The position numbers were made by a program, and so were the translations under genes. Shown piece after piece: positions 35,616-48,036 of a stretch of 64,000 nt of DNA (position 1 is the first letter of the stretch; the number at the start of each line of letters is the position of its first letter). The stretch lies in contig NW_019775398.1 in NCBI RefSeq assembly GCF_001039355.2, positions 32,379 to 96,378 on the forward strand. Direction: 5' to 3'. The DNA is from Lingula anatina. Its lineage: Eukaryota > Brachiopoda > Lingulata > Lingulida > Lingulidae. The notes beneath the pieces were generated by a model. The model did no database searches, was not told the origin of the DNA, and was given only the letters and a program-made list of their open reading frames with translations.

Positions 35616-36480
35616 AAAGAAATATATATTAATCTAAACCTTGGAAATTTTAACTTAAAGGCCATACATTTATACCCTACATATATTTAGCCATCAAACA
35701 TGTCCTACTGCTAAACACATCCAGGCTAATTTCCCGCTGGGTGGGGTTGATATAACATTGTTTTCTGATGTTGATACAACGTTGTTATCTGAGGTTGACA
35801 CAACTTTCAAGTCCAACATTTATTCAATGTCTTCTCAACGTTATGATTCAACGTTGTTTCAACGTTAAAACAACATAATTTGCCCGCTGGGTTGTGAAAA
35901 CCAGGAAGTAGTTTGCAACTGACAACTTAACCGTAGCGATCCACGACTTCTTTGCAAAGATGTATCCTTTGTATTGTGACAATTTTTAGATGTTTATTTG
36001 TCCATCTGACATAAAATTCCACATGTCTTACAGTCGGTTTCCGGCCTACTTAACCCAGAACGAGGCTCTCATGTAGGACTAGGGTAAAACAATCGGTTGC
36101 ACCCATTACTGACAATGTTGAAATGATGAACTTCGATCGTTCAAATCAAACGTACCAGTAAACAATTAATTGTGACAGCCGTTTATTCATCTACACTTGG
36201 GTATTTAGCGTAAGTCCAGGGCCATCAGGAGGATTTGCTAGAGGTGATGGTGATTTTATCAGCAATAATACCAACACTTCTCCAACGGGCTGCAATTTAC
36301 ACCAGATACACGTTGTAATAGGCATTTCTTTTATTGTCTGTATCGAGTAATCTGTAAACAAATACGCGTGACAACTGTTTGTTGATATTCACTTTCGGTA
36401 TTTAGCTCAGGGAAATGGCCATCAAAGGGATTTTCTTTCGTCAGTGGCGACTTAATCAACGATGATGGTGTACAATTTTT
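34672..36480. repeat. left arm of a long degenerate inverted repeat
   Basis: Reading inward, 34672-35110 is inverted at 40262-40720 (shared words: CGCATTTTGGGCA/TGCCCAAAATGCG, TAACACATTGCATACATGCA, TAACGATGTTT). 35892-36080 is inverted at 40150-40280 (GATGGACAAATAAACAT, GTCAGTTGC). 36330-36470 is inverted at 38925-39060 (GATGGCCATTTCC, AACAGTTGTCA). The arm is split by the insertion at 35111-35891. No transposase or other coding region was recognised between the arms. Confidence 0.55.
35111..35891. mobile_element. AACGTTG-palindrome-rich insertion inside the left arm
   Basis: The ends are inverted: CCAAGCAGGCATAGTTGCGT on the left and, read on the minus strand, CCCAGCGGGCAAATTATGTT on the right. 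Both ends are packed with TCAACGTTG/CAACGTTG words. A further CCCGCTGGG occurs near 35733, and a (TA)n run sits at 35580-35611. The homologous place in the other arm (about 40275-40285) lacks it, reading GAAGGACTTTGTGAAAAC on the minus strand, which fixes the boundaries and suggests a 2-bp TT duplication. It has no coding capacity. Confidence 0.65.
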
Positions 36481-37870
36481 AAAGCAATTTTTCCTACTGG
36501 GGCACTATGACCAAAACGTACCAGTTCCCTAATAATAAAACAAATAAAATCGTTATCTAAACAGAGAGAGCCATTATATTCATCTTGCTTTTAGAGGTCT
36601 CAATTTGAAAGATTTGATAAGCTAGAAAAATGGGCTTAGGTAGCATTGCTCACCTGTCGTGTTCGAAGCAGGTGTCTCAAGTTATGCAATTAATGTACTT
36701 TCAAAAAGCTGCTGTTTTTCATTAAAATTTATTTTTCAACTGTTGTCTGGATTATGTTTAAAGAGACTATGAAATACTTTTTCACCTTTCATTATTTCTG
36801 CAAAAACGTAAAAGATTTAATTAAAGACCTGCCCAAAAATATTTTTCATAAATTAATTGATTCATCCATAATTATCCAATTAGACAAAAAGTTTTAACCA
36901 AGTTCACTCAGCTTTAATGCTACTGGGGGGGGGGGGTAAAAATCACCAATAACTTACAAGTTTTTATCTTTAGTTTTCATAACTGGAAATAATTTGAAAA
37001 ACAGCAATAATGCTCTTTAAATGTTCTACTTTTCTTTATTTTTGAATAAAAGCCTCACTTAAATCTTTATAAGTTGTCAAAATCTAAAAATCTTTTTTGA
37101 CTCTCATGCTAAATGAAGTTCATGGTGTCTTTTTTCATAAAATAATATACATTTATAAGGTAGTGATTTCATTTCCATTTTACAAACATCAGACTCAATA
37201 TCACAATACAAAGTATGATCTATAAAAATCCGAATTGAATGCATATTTAACCGTCATAAATCACAATAAAACTTGTTGACATTAAATTTACATTTTATTT
37301 CTATCTATGAGGTATGTAAGAAAGGAGTTATAAAATTCCTTGGCGTACGCTGTAAAGATGCATTCTTAATAAACATGTGTACAGTAAAAATGAATTGGAA
37401 TTTCTATGATATAAAACCTGTAAGCAAATATAACAGTAATGTCCAAAGGATAAAAACACTGAATCCGTAACAAAAATTTGATTGCTGAGTGTTTTTTTTT
37501 TATATTTGCTGTAAACTTGAGCATGAGTTAATAGATTTTACCCAGCAAACAGTTCCACCCGCTTGTTTCTTCCAGTTCATTTGTGCATTGATAGCCTTTC
37601 TTGCGTTCTATCCTCTGGTTGAAAGTGGGCAACATCACAAAGAGAAAGTATTAGTTATCTGTTCCAATAGCACATTATTGCCATTAATGCACTTTATAGT
37701 ACAATAATTAAATGATTTATTGAGTATTTAATTTTTTTATTCCTGTCCATGTTCTCAATTAATTCTGTCCGCGGCTACATGGGTATTAAAAAATTACTAG
37801 AAAAAATTGTTCAAATTCTCAAAATGGCATGTACTTTTAGTAATAACAAAGCCAATGCAACTCTTTACCT

Positions 37871-37871
37871 G

Positions 37872-37903
<32 letters not shown>
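37871..37903. repeat. poly-A run
   Basis: About 33 consecutive A residues just ahead of the LINE-like region. It creates the Lys run of the open frame that crosses it. Confidence 0.85.
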
Positions 37904-37904
<1 letters not shown>

Positions 37905-37916
37905 AGAACTGTCATT

Positions 37917-38620
37917 GCAGCTCAAGGCCTTGTCAACAGTTCTTTGGCCAAAATAGCTTTAAAAACCGCGGATGAAAATTTATGGAAAATTAAGATGTGG
38001 GACGACAAAAAGTGCACAAATGGCAATAAACTACGAACATATAGAACATTTAAATGTGAACTTGTGACAAAATCTTACTTGCATAATAACTATCTGACTA
38101 GAGCACAACGACGGACTTTTGCTTCACTCCGCTGTGGAAGCGCACCCCTCAGAGTGGAAACCGGGCGTTACTCTAATACACCACTAAAAGAGCGCATATA
38201 TGCGTTTATTGTTCTTCTAAAGAAATAGAGAGTGAGAAACATTTTTTAATTAACTGCGAGCTCTATAAAGACGTCAGAGAAGACCTTTTTAGCCATGCAA
38301 ATCAAATAGACGAATATTTTAATGTTTTTAATGACTATGAAAAGTTTATATTTCTTATGCGAAACGACCAAATACAATTTTATACAGAGATCAAAAGTAC
38401 ACACAATGATGTAGAAAAGAAGCAAAGCTAACAACAAATAGAGACTTTGAAAAGTTTTATTTATAATATTCTTTTTATTTGTTTCATTGATAGGTAACAA
38501 TTTTAATGAACTTTTATTAATTTTAAATGTAGTAACACAGGTTTTAGTCTCTCATAACCCTTATTAGGGTGGCTTTAATTTATTTAAAACGTGAGACGTT
38601 AATAAAATTATTATTATTAT
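37917..38620 (+). pseudogene. 3' end of a LINE (non-LTR retrotransposon), frameshifted
   Basis: The plus strand encodes a typical post-reverse-transcriptase C-terminus of non-LTR elements: WDDKKCTNGNKLRTYRTFK, then RAQRRTFASLRCGSAPLRVE and TGRYSNTPLKER. A frameshift near 38195 shifts the rest (VYCSSKEIESEKHFLINCEL then YKDVREDLF) into another frame, ending at a stop at 38429-38431. The Cys-Cys-His-Cys pattern with HFL..C is characteristic. About 190 bp of 3' UTR end in an (ATT)n tail at about 38607-38620. The reverse transcriptase and endonuclease domains are missing, so it is 5'-truncated and dead. Confidence 0.65.
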
Positions 38621-38867
38621 CAGGCCTACCCAACTACCAGACTACCATTACACAGTATCAGACGCGACACCGCTCTTGCCTAGTACGCGATGTGATAGTG
38701 ACGATTCTCAGCGGGGTTGAAAAGCATTGCATCACCACTCAAAATTTGTTTAGGGTATGATACTGTGTGATGCGATCTGACACACACCTTGAAAACGGGA
38801 AGTGTGGTCTGATCTACCGGTGAATTCTGGATCATTCGGTGCCGAGTCTGGTAGTTGGGTAGGCCTG
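38621..38867. mobile_element. hAT-like MITE inserted in the LINE tail
   Basis: The ends are CAGGCCTACCCAACTACCAG (left) and CTGGTAGTTGGGTAGGCCTG (right), perfect inverted repeats of at least 20 bp. Eight-base flanks are identical (ATTATTAT at 38613-38620 and 38868-38875), matching an 8-bp hAT target duplication, although the site is itself a simple repeat. The interior has ATCTACCGGTGAATTCTGG and no open frame of note. Confidence 0.7.
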
Positions 38868-38924
38868 ATTATTATATTATTAAATATAATTACAGTGTAA
38901 GAACGGTGCATTTCAGTCGCTGAT

Positions 38925-40720
38925 AAATTCGGCATCAGTGCTAGAAAAGGTCTTTGATGGCCATTTCCTGACACTGAATACCTATGTTGATATAATTAAA
39001 CAGTTGTCAGGTTTTATTATCTACCGGTGTGAGAGATACAGACGATCAAATTTCATCATTTTAACATTGAGAGTAATGGAGCTTACTGATTGTTTTGCCC
39101 TAGTCCGGGCGTGGCGGCTATCTTGTGACGTCATGCCGACTGGGAAATATGATCACACTAATACACCTATTACATGAGGTATACAGTAATCAGTGACAAA
39201 AGCCAAGACAGAGGTGACATTCTGAGAGCCTCTTATCTGAGCTAAAAATTACAATTACTGAATTGGCATTTAATGGTATTTTACAGCAAATTACCTGTCA
39301 AAATGGTCTTGACTTGCACTTTGGTTGCTATTCAGTGGCTTATGGGTAATTAATTGTTCATTATAAATTATGTTACTTTTAATTTTATGTTGGCTCCTAA
39401 GAGCTAAAGAAAACAAAACAAAAATAAATAAATAAATAAAACAAAAATAAATACATTACACCTAGTTCCTTTCAAGTTGATTTAGATAAAGTAAGTTTAT
39501 AATCTAATAATATGAAAAATAAATAATGTGCTCTTGGTAAAGCAACAATATTAAACACAGAATGATGCAAAAAGTGAGTACTAGTAATCATGTTCTGACT
39601 AAGATTTTTGTGAGATCAATGTACAAGTAGAAGGAGCTCTGTCATTTTGGGCAATGCCAGAATATCAGTTTCTGGGTTTCTCACCTTGCTGCAAGGGCAC
39701 TGACATTTCCATTTCACTAGACATTTCCACACTATTTCACTTTTAAAATCTTAATAGCATAGAAAGAAAAATGTACAATAAAATGTGATGCATTCATCGG
39801 ACAAGTATAACATTTCAATGGTGAAAGTAAGCTTTTCACTGATAAGATCTTCTCAAAAAGATGAAAAGAGAATTCAGGTGAGCCGATCACAAAGCTGACA
39901 GGTAATTACGACTAGCTTAAGTTTTTAATATACAGTACTCAGTTGGAAAAGCGCTTCTGACAGGTAGATAAGATACAACATGACCAGTTTCTCAAGCAAT
40001 TGATTGCCAGCCTTAGGCAATTGATGGCCAGTCTCTTTTGCTTGTGATTGTTTTAGCTCGGATTAGAGGCTGTTAGAACATCACCCTTTTCTTGGCATTT
40101 GTCACTGATTAGTGCCTACCCCGTTGTAATAGGTGAATGAGTGTGATTATATGTGTGGAATTCCATGGCAGATGGACAAATAAACATATAAAAATTGTCA
40201 CAATGGTACATCTTTGAACAGCAGTCGTGGATCGGTACGGTTCAGTTGTCAGTTGCGAACTACTTCCTGTTTTCACAAAGTCCTTCAAAGACTCTTAAAC
40301 ATCGTTATAATTGCAGCACATACTTAAAATACTTACACCCCAAAATACTTAGATATGGGCATAACACATTGCATACATGCAAAACTTCCACATGACAACG
40401 ATTAATAGCCTCCCAGGAATTCTTTTCCCTTGACGCCCTTCTTTTCCCTTGTCGTGCTGGCGGTCGATGCAGCATATGTTTCAAAACAAATTGACTGCAA
40501 ATTGAGCACGATTTTAAACCTTCAAGTTCCATGACCCGTTTTTATATCATGCACCTATTATTTCCACAAGTTTTCTCTGCCCAAAATGCGTAAAGAAGAA
40601 ATGTTATCTTACCATGTTGTTGGAAAAACTGATTTTTTTCTCCGAGTGCACGCCTTTACTCCCGTTCACCCCCAGCTAAAAATGACCACTCGATCAGCTT
40701 GACGTCACATGACATCACGT
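38925..40720. repeat. right arm of the long degenerate inverted repeat
   Basis: Inverted counterpart of 34672-36480. It contains internal self-homology: 39146-39250 is inverted at about 40055-40140 (shared AATCAGTGACAAA, CACCTATTACA), so the arm itself has been rearranged. It lacks the AACGTTG insertion found in the left arm. Direct-orientation matches to the 34.06-34.17 kb block continue at about 40745-40930 (GAATGACAGGCC-like, GGTGTGATTTTTT). Confidence 0.55.
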
Positions 40721-41304
40721 GAATTATGTGAAGGAAGGGTACAGTTTTTTCTTAAATGACAGGCCTCGGATGCGAAACCGACCCTTTAGTGTGGGGTTCA
40801 GTTTTGTCTAGGGCAGTTGGTGCCATCTAGTGCAGTTTAGAACTATGATTCAGTTCTTCAAAATTCTAATATCAAGAGGGGAATATTGGTGTGATTTTTT
40901 CCAGAAACAGAAGGGGGTGGGGGTCAAAATTTGTAAAATACAGGTTTCCCCAATTCAGATGTTCCTACAACATTATTTTCTAAAATGTAATGTTTTAAGA
41001 TGATTGTTCAGGTATCTAAATATATCTGTAAAAAAAAAAAGACGAAAAAAGACAACGTCATTTCATTTGGATTTGTCACATTTCTCAAAAGCATGTTTAT
41101 TTACATTGGAGCTTTTTGGTGCTAACTAGTAAGACAAAGAATTCTCAGCGAAATCAATATAAAAACATTCTTTTGATGTGTACAATATAACTTAGGCATT
41201 TGGTCAAATTTTATTAAATATAACTGTACAGTTATTGATTTATTATCTTACCTCTTTACACGTCTTTGTTTCCCGACACTTTTTCTAATGGATATATATA
41301 TATA

Positions 41305-41703
41305 NNNNNNNNNNNNNNNNNNNNNNNNNNNNNNNNNNNNNNNNNNNNNNNNNNNNNNNNNNNNNNNNNNNNNNNNNNNNNNNNNNNNNNNNNNNNNNNN
41401 NNNNNNNNNNNNNNNNNNNNNNNNNNNNNNNNNNNNNNNNNNNNNNNNNNNNNNNNNNNNNNNNNNNNNNNNNNNNNNNNNNNNNNNNNNNNNNNNNNNN
41501 NNNNNNNNNNNNNNNNNNNNNNNNNNNNNNNNNNNNNNNNNNNNNNNNNNNNNNNNNNNNNNNNNNNNNNNNNNNNNNNNNNNNNNNNNNNNNNNNNNNN
41601 NNNNNNNNNNNNNNNNNNNNNNNNNNNNNNNNNNNNNNNNNNNNNNNNNNNNNNNNNNNNNNNNNNNNNNNNNNNNNNNNNNNNNNNNNNNNNNNNNNNN
41701 NNN
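41305..41703. other. assembly gap (399 N)
   Basis: Runs of TA flank both sides. CCCGACACTTTTTCTAA left of the gap (about 41273-41289) is the inverse of TTAGAAAAAGTGTCGGG, which occurs twice to its right (about 41766-41782 and 41814-41829). The gap therefore sits inside a repetitive (TA)n-associated element. Confidence 0.9.
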
Positions 41704-41829
41704 ATATATATATATATATAACTGGCTAAGACGTGGCGACGTTTTCAAATAGGGTCTATTAGCACTTAGAAAAAGTGTCGGGATATATATATATATATAT
41801 ATATATTCGCTTTTAGAAAAAGTGTCGGG

Positions 41830-43359
41830 AAACACACATATAAAGACTAGGAACCGAACAAATTAGTCTGTTCTCTCCATTTTAATTTAAAAAGTCCCTA
41901 CAGCTGTTTCGGCCCGGAGGCTCTGATTATAAACGGTCGTATGTGTTGTTTCTCAAACAATTTTTATTTTCTTCAGGGGATTTCAACTAAAAGTATATCT
42001 TTGGAAATCATCATAATATGCATTTAACAGTAGCTTGAAACCATTATAATAATAATAAATTATAAATAACTATATCCTCAATGGGCAAAATGTAAAGTGT
42101 GAAAAAAGATTGGGACCTAGCACGGAAACGAGTGACACACCTTAAAATATGTAGTTTGCCTGACTTGAAAACAGATTCTACAGAATACCAGAATATCTCG
42201 AATTAACGCTGGTCAAAATTCACATTAAAGGTAACGTGTTTGATCATCACGCTTTGCCGGGAAAAAAGAAAAAATTACTCATCATCTACAAAGGATAACA
42301 ATTATTAATTGGCCAGACACGTAGAAGGTGGTTAAAGGTGTACCATGAGAATCCTATATTTATACAGCAAACAGGAATTTTCCTAAAAATTTCTGAAATC
42401 ATTCCGTATCCATATCTTCAACGTATACCCTATCCAAAACCGTTGAGGAAATCACGATCTACTGCTTTAAACCGTTTATGAGTTATTGGGTTCAAAATTT
42501 TTAATAAAATCCAGAGAAGAAAACTTATTACTTGCGTGACGCTAGACAAGTACGAATAAAAAAAGAATATATGCATTTTGATATTTAAAGCATCACTTAC
42601 AGTCGTGACTTCTTTTTTATACTTCAGTACAATACACGTCACGTAACAAACAGGATGTGGAATATAATGTAGGCTATTGTCCAAATCTTTTCATCTGACA
42701 GGAATTAACTTCCATAGATCTATGATGACGACACGCAAAACTTTTGGTCCAGTACTTGTTGAAATCACGGAAAGTATCAAGTTTCATACAAGTGACCTAT
42801 ACCTGGCTGTCAATCATCTGCAACTCTACAACATTGGCCAAAAAGATTGTCCCACCCAAGCTCCATGTGCTTTTGTTTACAAATGACCACACCTCACAGG
42901 TTTACATTGCTGTAAACAATGCTCCTACCTGATTAATCGTTCAGAAAATACAAAATAGCATTGAAAATAGGCTATCTATATTTTATAACATTAATTCAGA
43001 TTTGAAGTGTCCACCCCCTCAAATCCGGTGTTTCACTGTGATTTGCACAGAGGCAAAGAAATGTGTGTTAAATTATAAAAAGACATCGCCAAAAATCACC
43101 ACATTTACACAAAGTTAGCATAAGGATGTGCTCATTAAATTCACGTGGATGAACTTGTTGAATAGAAAAGGCATGACATTTACTCCTTTTTTGTAAATAG
43201 AAACTGAAAACCGCTAGTTCATAAAGATGATAAACCTATTTGTTAAAAATAAAATATCAGGCAGCATTTTGAAGATATGAAAACTAAAATTATAGTCATA
43301 TTTATAACACAAAAGCAAGGCCTTTGGTCAACGCCCAGTCATTCAAACTAATCTGTCAG

Positions 43360-43399
<40 letters not shown>

Positions 43400-43854
43400 T
43401 AAAAATCCTTGTTGTGCCATGAAAGAATTAGCCTACCATTACCCCCTCCCCCTTCCCCTCTAAGCTCCGCTGTTCTATACAAGGCTTAGAGTCTTGCGGT
43501 AAAGCGTACTTGTTTTTCTGTTCCACAATATGCACGATCTACTTTGAAATTTCATGGAATAGGAACTGATGCATTCTTTTATCTTTTCCATAACAAATCG
43601 ACGACCGTGCAAATCGAAATCATGCCATCATTTTAAGTTTTGGTTGACACATTCAAAATAATTACTGATGTATCAGTGCCTCGTACACTAATCTGCAGTT
43701 CTTATAAAATATCTTCTTTTTTTTTCTATTTTTCACCACAAAAGTATACTTTGGAACGGTTGACCACGACGTCTTGAACTCCTCCCCCCTGTTTTTCTTC
43801 CAACTTATCTGAAATACACACCCAACTACTATAATACTGTTGGCATAAAAAGGG
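41830..43854. other. non-coding interval
   Basis: No exon recognised. It holds a block at about 43145-43235 that repeats 33975-34065 in direct orientation (shared GACATTTACTC, AATAGAAACTGAAAAC, GCTAGTT) and an (ATT)n run at about 43361-43400. Confidence 0.45.
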
Positions 43855-43860
43855 TTTATT
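43855..43860 (-). terminator. candidate polyadenylation signal of CFAP20
   Basis: AATAAA on the minus strand about 690 nt beyond the CFAP20 stop codon. Other weaker AT-rich sites are closer, so the choice is tentative. Confidence 0.3.
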
Positions 43861-44551
43861 TACTATTATTATATACAGTTGTACGAAATAAATGATAATA
43901 TTACATTTTTTGTGAGTGAAACTGTACAAACGCATTGATGTTGCCACAATACAACATCCAAAAAGTCAAAATAATAAGAGACAAGTTGAAACATATTGCA
44001 ACATACCCCCTAGATAAACTCGGAACTTGGCAGCATACCTCAAAAAACTTAGGTATATAATAAAAATGTCATTTAAGCTTTAAATTGCTATGCTGTCAAA
44101 TTCCTGTGGCATCATTTAATAATGGAACATAGTGGAGGCTTCCCTGCAAGTCATCACATTGGCATCGACTAAGAATCTACATAAATAATGTCTACTGTCT
44201 AGCTTTGTCATGAGTTGGAAGATGTCACATTGCAATTTTTCTTCTTTCAGCCAGTCAACTAACTAATCCAGAACATATTTTTCTTAATATAAAAAAGGCA
44301 TGCCTTGAGATCTTGCAGCTCACGTTTGCTTTGATTATAGTCTCCAAGTTGCTATGAATCTCCAAATTTTTTCAATGTAACTGTTTCAACAATCCAAATT
44401 ATTAAGGTGGGCAACAAGTCCTGAATATGTGAATTGAAAGTTGAAAAAAATGAGAATATGACAAGTTCTCCTTGTCTCCATAATGACGCTGAATAATTTT
44501 AACATTTGGCTAGATTGAATGTATAAAGTCTTTTAGCACGATGGAATCATC

Positions 44552-46486
44552 TTATTTCTTCTGCACTGGTAAGTAAAGCTTGAACTCTGCAGGTAGCTCG
44601 TCTTCTGAGTAAAGTCTGTCTGAGAAGTATACCCTACGGATCCTGCAGTTTGCGTGAATCTAAAAAAAATGTTAACAAAACGAATTAGCAATTTTTTTTC
44701 AATATTGAAAGCAACAGTGCACTGGGATTTTTTTAAGCTTTTCCATCAAACTGACAGAGCAATTGTATGAAACTGACTTAAATTTCTTTGAAATCTCAAA
44801 TAAAAACTAAAACTTCTTATTGATTGTGATTTTTTTAAAGAAAGAATTAGAGCTAATGTTTGTCATATCATTTTAATGCCAAAAATGTTCAAAAAATAAA
44901 AAATGAAATAAATAAATAAATAAATAACATGCCGAAAACTCACCTGAACTCGGAGTGTCTCAATGTAGTTAGTACCATAAGCACGCCTTGTGAAATCTGA
45001 GAGGTTGAACTGGATCTGATTCCAGCCGTCGTCCAGCCTCATTGGCATCGTGCAAATGAAGGGTTTTACTCTAGTTGTGCTCTGGTAATTGCTAGCCCTA
45101 AATCTCCGCCTCACATTTTTGTCATCTAAAACCTAGAAGACGGATTGTGATCACAAATTAGAAACAGAAAACATGCTGTTTTACTTATTTCAAAACAATG
45201 TAAAAAGTGACAACTGCTAAAATACATTTCAATAAATAATTGTTTTTTATTAATTTCAACAATATAATTATTTCAAAACCTCAATGTCACAACTTAACAA
45301 AAATTAATTACGACTTAAAACATTTAAAAAACAAATATATTAAAATGTAAACTTACCTGAACTTCAAATGTGAAATATTTCTTTAAATTTTTGATGATCA
45401 TAACTAGGAAGGGAAGCTTGATTCCAAGTGTTTTCTTTGGATCCGCTGGGCATGTGATATATGTTGTGCTGCAAGGTAGATAAGAAAGGATATAAATTAA
45501 TGTTGGTGACATAATGTTTCCTAATAATCACTTTCGTGAATTGAGTATAAAATCCTCAACACGTAAATTTCACTCATTTTCCCGCCGAACAATGTTTATG
45601 TATGGTAACCAATGCCACATCAATTTTAAACACAATTACAACAATATGGAAATAAAGATATAAATTTTTGTTGTTATAGCCATTGCCTGACATAAATAAG
45701 CTTCTAAAAAGGGTAAATTTTTACTCTAAATCATTTAAATATATCATATCATGCCCGTTTGTAGGAGGCTGCCATATTGGATATACGCCATGTTCTTTGT
45801 TAGTTCAAAACCAAAATGGCGACCGCAATCAACTTCGCACTTACCTAACATTTGTTCCTACAATTTCTAACACTAGTGACTGGATGTCATTATCTGTGAT
45901 TCGTTTGATGTGACCATTTCGCACCTGAAATTGAAAAGTCAATATGTTTAAAAATAAAAATCGATTGCTGTCATCAAAATTGATCGCTGGTTTTAGTTTA
46001 AATTCAAATAAAATGAACTACTGGTTAATTTTAAATAAAGCTCTTGTAAAACACCAGCAAAATTGTTAATTGATGACAACGTGGATAAACAAGTGTTTAT
46101 AAAAATAATTTGAGAAAAACATAAGGGTTATTCTTCAAAATTAATAAGTTTAAACGATATAGGGAAGTCCATCGAATAAGCCACGGGGATTCACCACCCA
46201 TAACAATCGTCGTTGCTAGTACTAACACAACATGTCTATATTCACAATAATATATCTGAGCCGTTAAAAATGTGTAAAACTCGTTGACATATTATCCATT
46301 AGCTGAAACAACCACCCTGATCACAAGATATCTTAGCATACACCAGCCGGCTATGTTGTTGTCATCCATCACCATGGAAATACAGTGGAATCTTCAACTC
46401 ACCTTTTTGTCCCAAATTTGTAGAGGTTTGCTTCCAATACTGTACAATATTGATAAGAATCCGCTCTGGAAGGTATTCTTGAACAT
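44552..46486 (-). CDS. CFAP20: cilia- and flagella-associated protein 20 (BUG22)
   Basis: Five coding exons: 46486-46403, 45924-45845, 45468-45357, 45132-44944 and 44659-44552, all with GT-AG junctions, give 190 residues (human about 193). The protein starts [20 protein letters not shown] and contains [39 protein letters not shown] and [14 protein letters not shown], which are hallmark near-invariant stretches. CFAP20 is an inner-junction protein tying the B-tubule to the A-tubule of ciliary doublet microtubules and also occurs at centrioles. The start is fixed by the conserved N-terminus. The gene is complete and undamaged. It lies downstream of, and in the same orientation as, the CK2 alpha gene. 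Confidence 0.97.
46368..46381. promoter_or_regulatory. weak RFX X-box-like site in CFAP20 intron 1
   Basis: ATCACCATGGAAAT (minus strand ATTTCCATGGTGAT) resembles the GTTNCCATRGNAAC consensus with several mismatches, 22 bp past the exon 1 donor. A second half-match, GTTGTCATGGGTC, is at 46628-46640, about 140 bp upstream of the start codon. Either could be chance. Confidence 0.25.
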
Positions 46487-48030
46487 TTTGAGTCTTTTTA
46501 AAGTCAGTTATAGTATATTGTTAGTCCTAATATATTCTTGTGGTGGAGCTCTCTCACACACGCTCCTCTCGCTTTGCTATCAGAGTTGTCAAGTGAGCCA
46601 CAGTGTGTGTACAAATGGACTTGATTAGTTGTCATGGGTCTGTTTACACAGCGTACGGATACAAGCGCGCGCTTTGCCGTTAGTCAATAAACGAAAACAA
46701 TTCTCAAGTTTTGTGAGTTTTTTTGTTTGAATTCTTATGAAAATGATATTTTAAGGTAATAACTTTGTTTAGAAGGATATCGACACCAACCGAAATGAAA
46801 TAATCAGTTTCCAAGGAACTTTATTACGCGCACGAATACGGTTTCCAAGCCGTAAACTGACATCCGGTAAGCTGCGTCATGCGTGCTGCGCAGTGTACGT
46901 CACCTGGGATATGGCTTAGGTCACAATCTGATTGGCTGACGAGCTCAATAATCTATACATATGCTAATATCACTATTGTTGTTTGGCATTTCATTCTTGG
47001 GTTTTACCTCGTGTGTCGGTCACTAACGTAGCTTCAAGAGCATGGATATTGTAAACATAAGGACACATGACACTATGATTAACGAGTACGCGATGCTTCT
47101 GCTTACTTATTCATAATGTAAATATGCGTATTATTGTTAAGAAGGAAAAGAGGAATGATGCTCTTGGCGCGACTACTAAGTGTGGTTTTATCTTAGTTAC
47201 ACGCAAACAAGCGCTGTAGTCGACATTTTAACTTATTCGCATTTTAGCAATTAGACCAATTACGTCCAATAGACACCGTTATCACCACTAAGCGAATATA
47301 AAAACACAGAGTGCCGTCACATCAAATAAATCGCACAATATTTTAAGGCAACATTTACTGGCTTTTAAGTGTCCGCATCTCCTTCCGTAAACGCCCAGAC
47401 AGAAACGAAAACAGAGGTTTACACGATAAAAAGAAGCCGAAGGTGAATACTAAACAATTCATTGGTTACAAGTTACATTATTTTGATTGCATGACCCAGA
47501 AAGAGTACCTTAGTCAGCGGCAAGATAACAGTCTAGATAGAAAAAACAAAACGCACCAGTTTAAGTACTTGATGTGTTGACATTTTATTGAACTGAACAA
47601 CCTGTTGGAGAAGATACCTCAACAGAGAAACCTTTATCTACAATATGCTAGGCACAGAATTGAAATTGAATTCTTTTATCTTATTTAAACACTGCAGTTT
47701 CAACCAAAAGTTTTATAACACTGAAGTATCATTGCCCCTCCTATAACCCTTTATTCCACAAGTCGCATTTGCATACCAATAATGGCTGGGGAAATATGCA
47801 CTTTGGTACAACGATTAAATTGCACTCTAAAACCAATATTTTGTAAAAATAATAATTATAATAAATAAATAAATAAAAATTAAAAAATGATACTGGATTA
47901 CTGTATATGATCTTCATCATACTTGCCCATTCTAAAATTTTCATCCTTAGGCTAATAAATTATCCAAGATACTCTTGGTTGAGTCATGAGAGTTTATTAA
48001 TTATTTACACACAAGACATGACCTTACTGT
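46487..48030. other. CFAP20 promoter region and CFAP20/CK2 intergenic space
   Basis: Around 46800-46960 CpG and promoter-like words cluster: a TACGTCACC CRE-like half-site (about 46896-46905) and a CTGATTGGCTG inverted CCAAT box (about 46927-46938), about 0.4 kb upstream of the CFAP20 ATG. Further right I see only AT-rich sequence and short AAT/AAAT runs near 47845-47880. Confidence 0.4.
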
Positions 48031-48036
48031 TTTATT
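48031..48036 (-). terminator. candidate polyadenylation signal of CK2 alpha gene
   Basis: AATAAA on the minus strand, about 900 nt beyond the stop codon. Tentative, as several AT-rich alternatives exist. Confidence 0.25.

Noticed and set aside
37749-37916. Extension of the LINE open frame upstream through the Lys run
   Set aside because: The Lys run is a poly-A tract and the sequence before it shows no reverse-transcriptase similarity. The LINE-like part is supported only after it.
46284-46628. Plus-strand 114-codon frame across CFAP20 exon 1
   Set aside because: Shadow of the real exon on the other strand.
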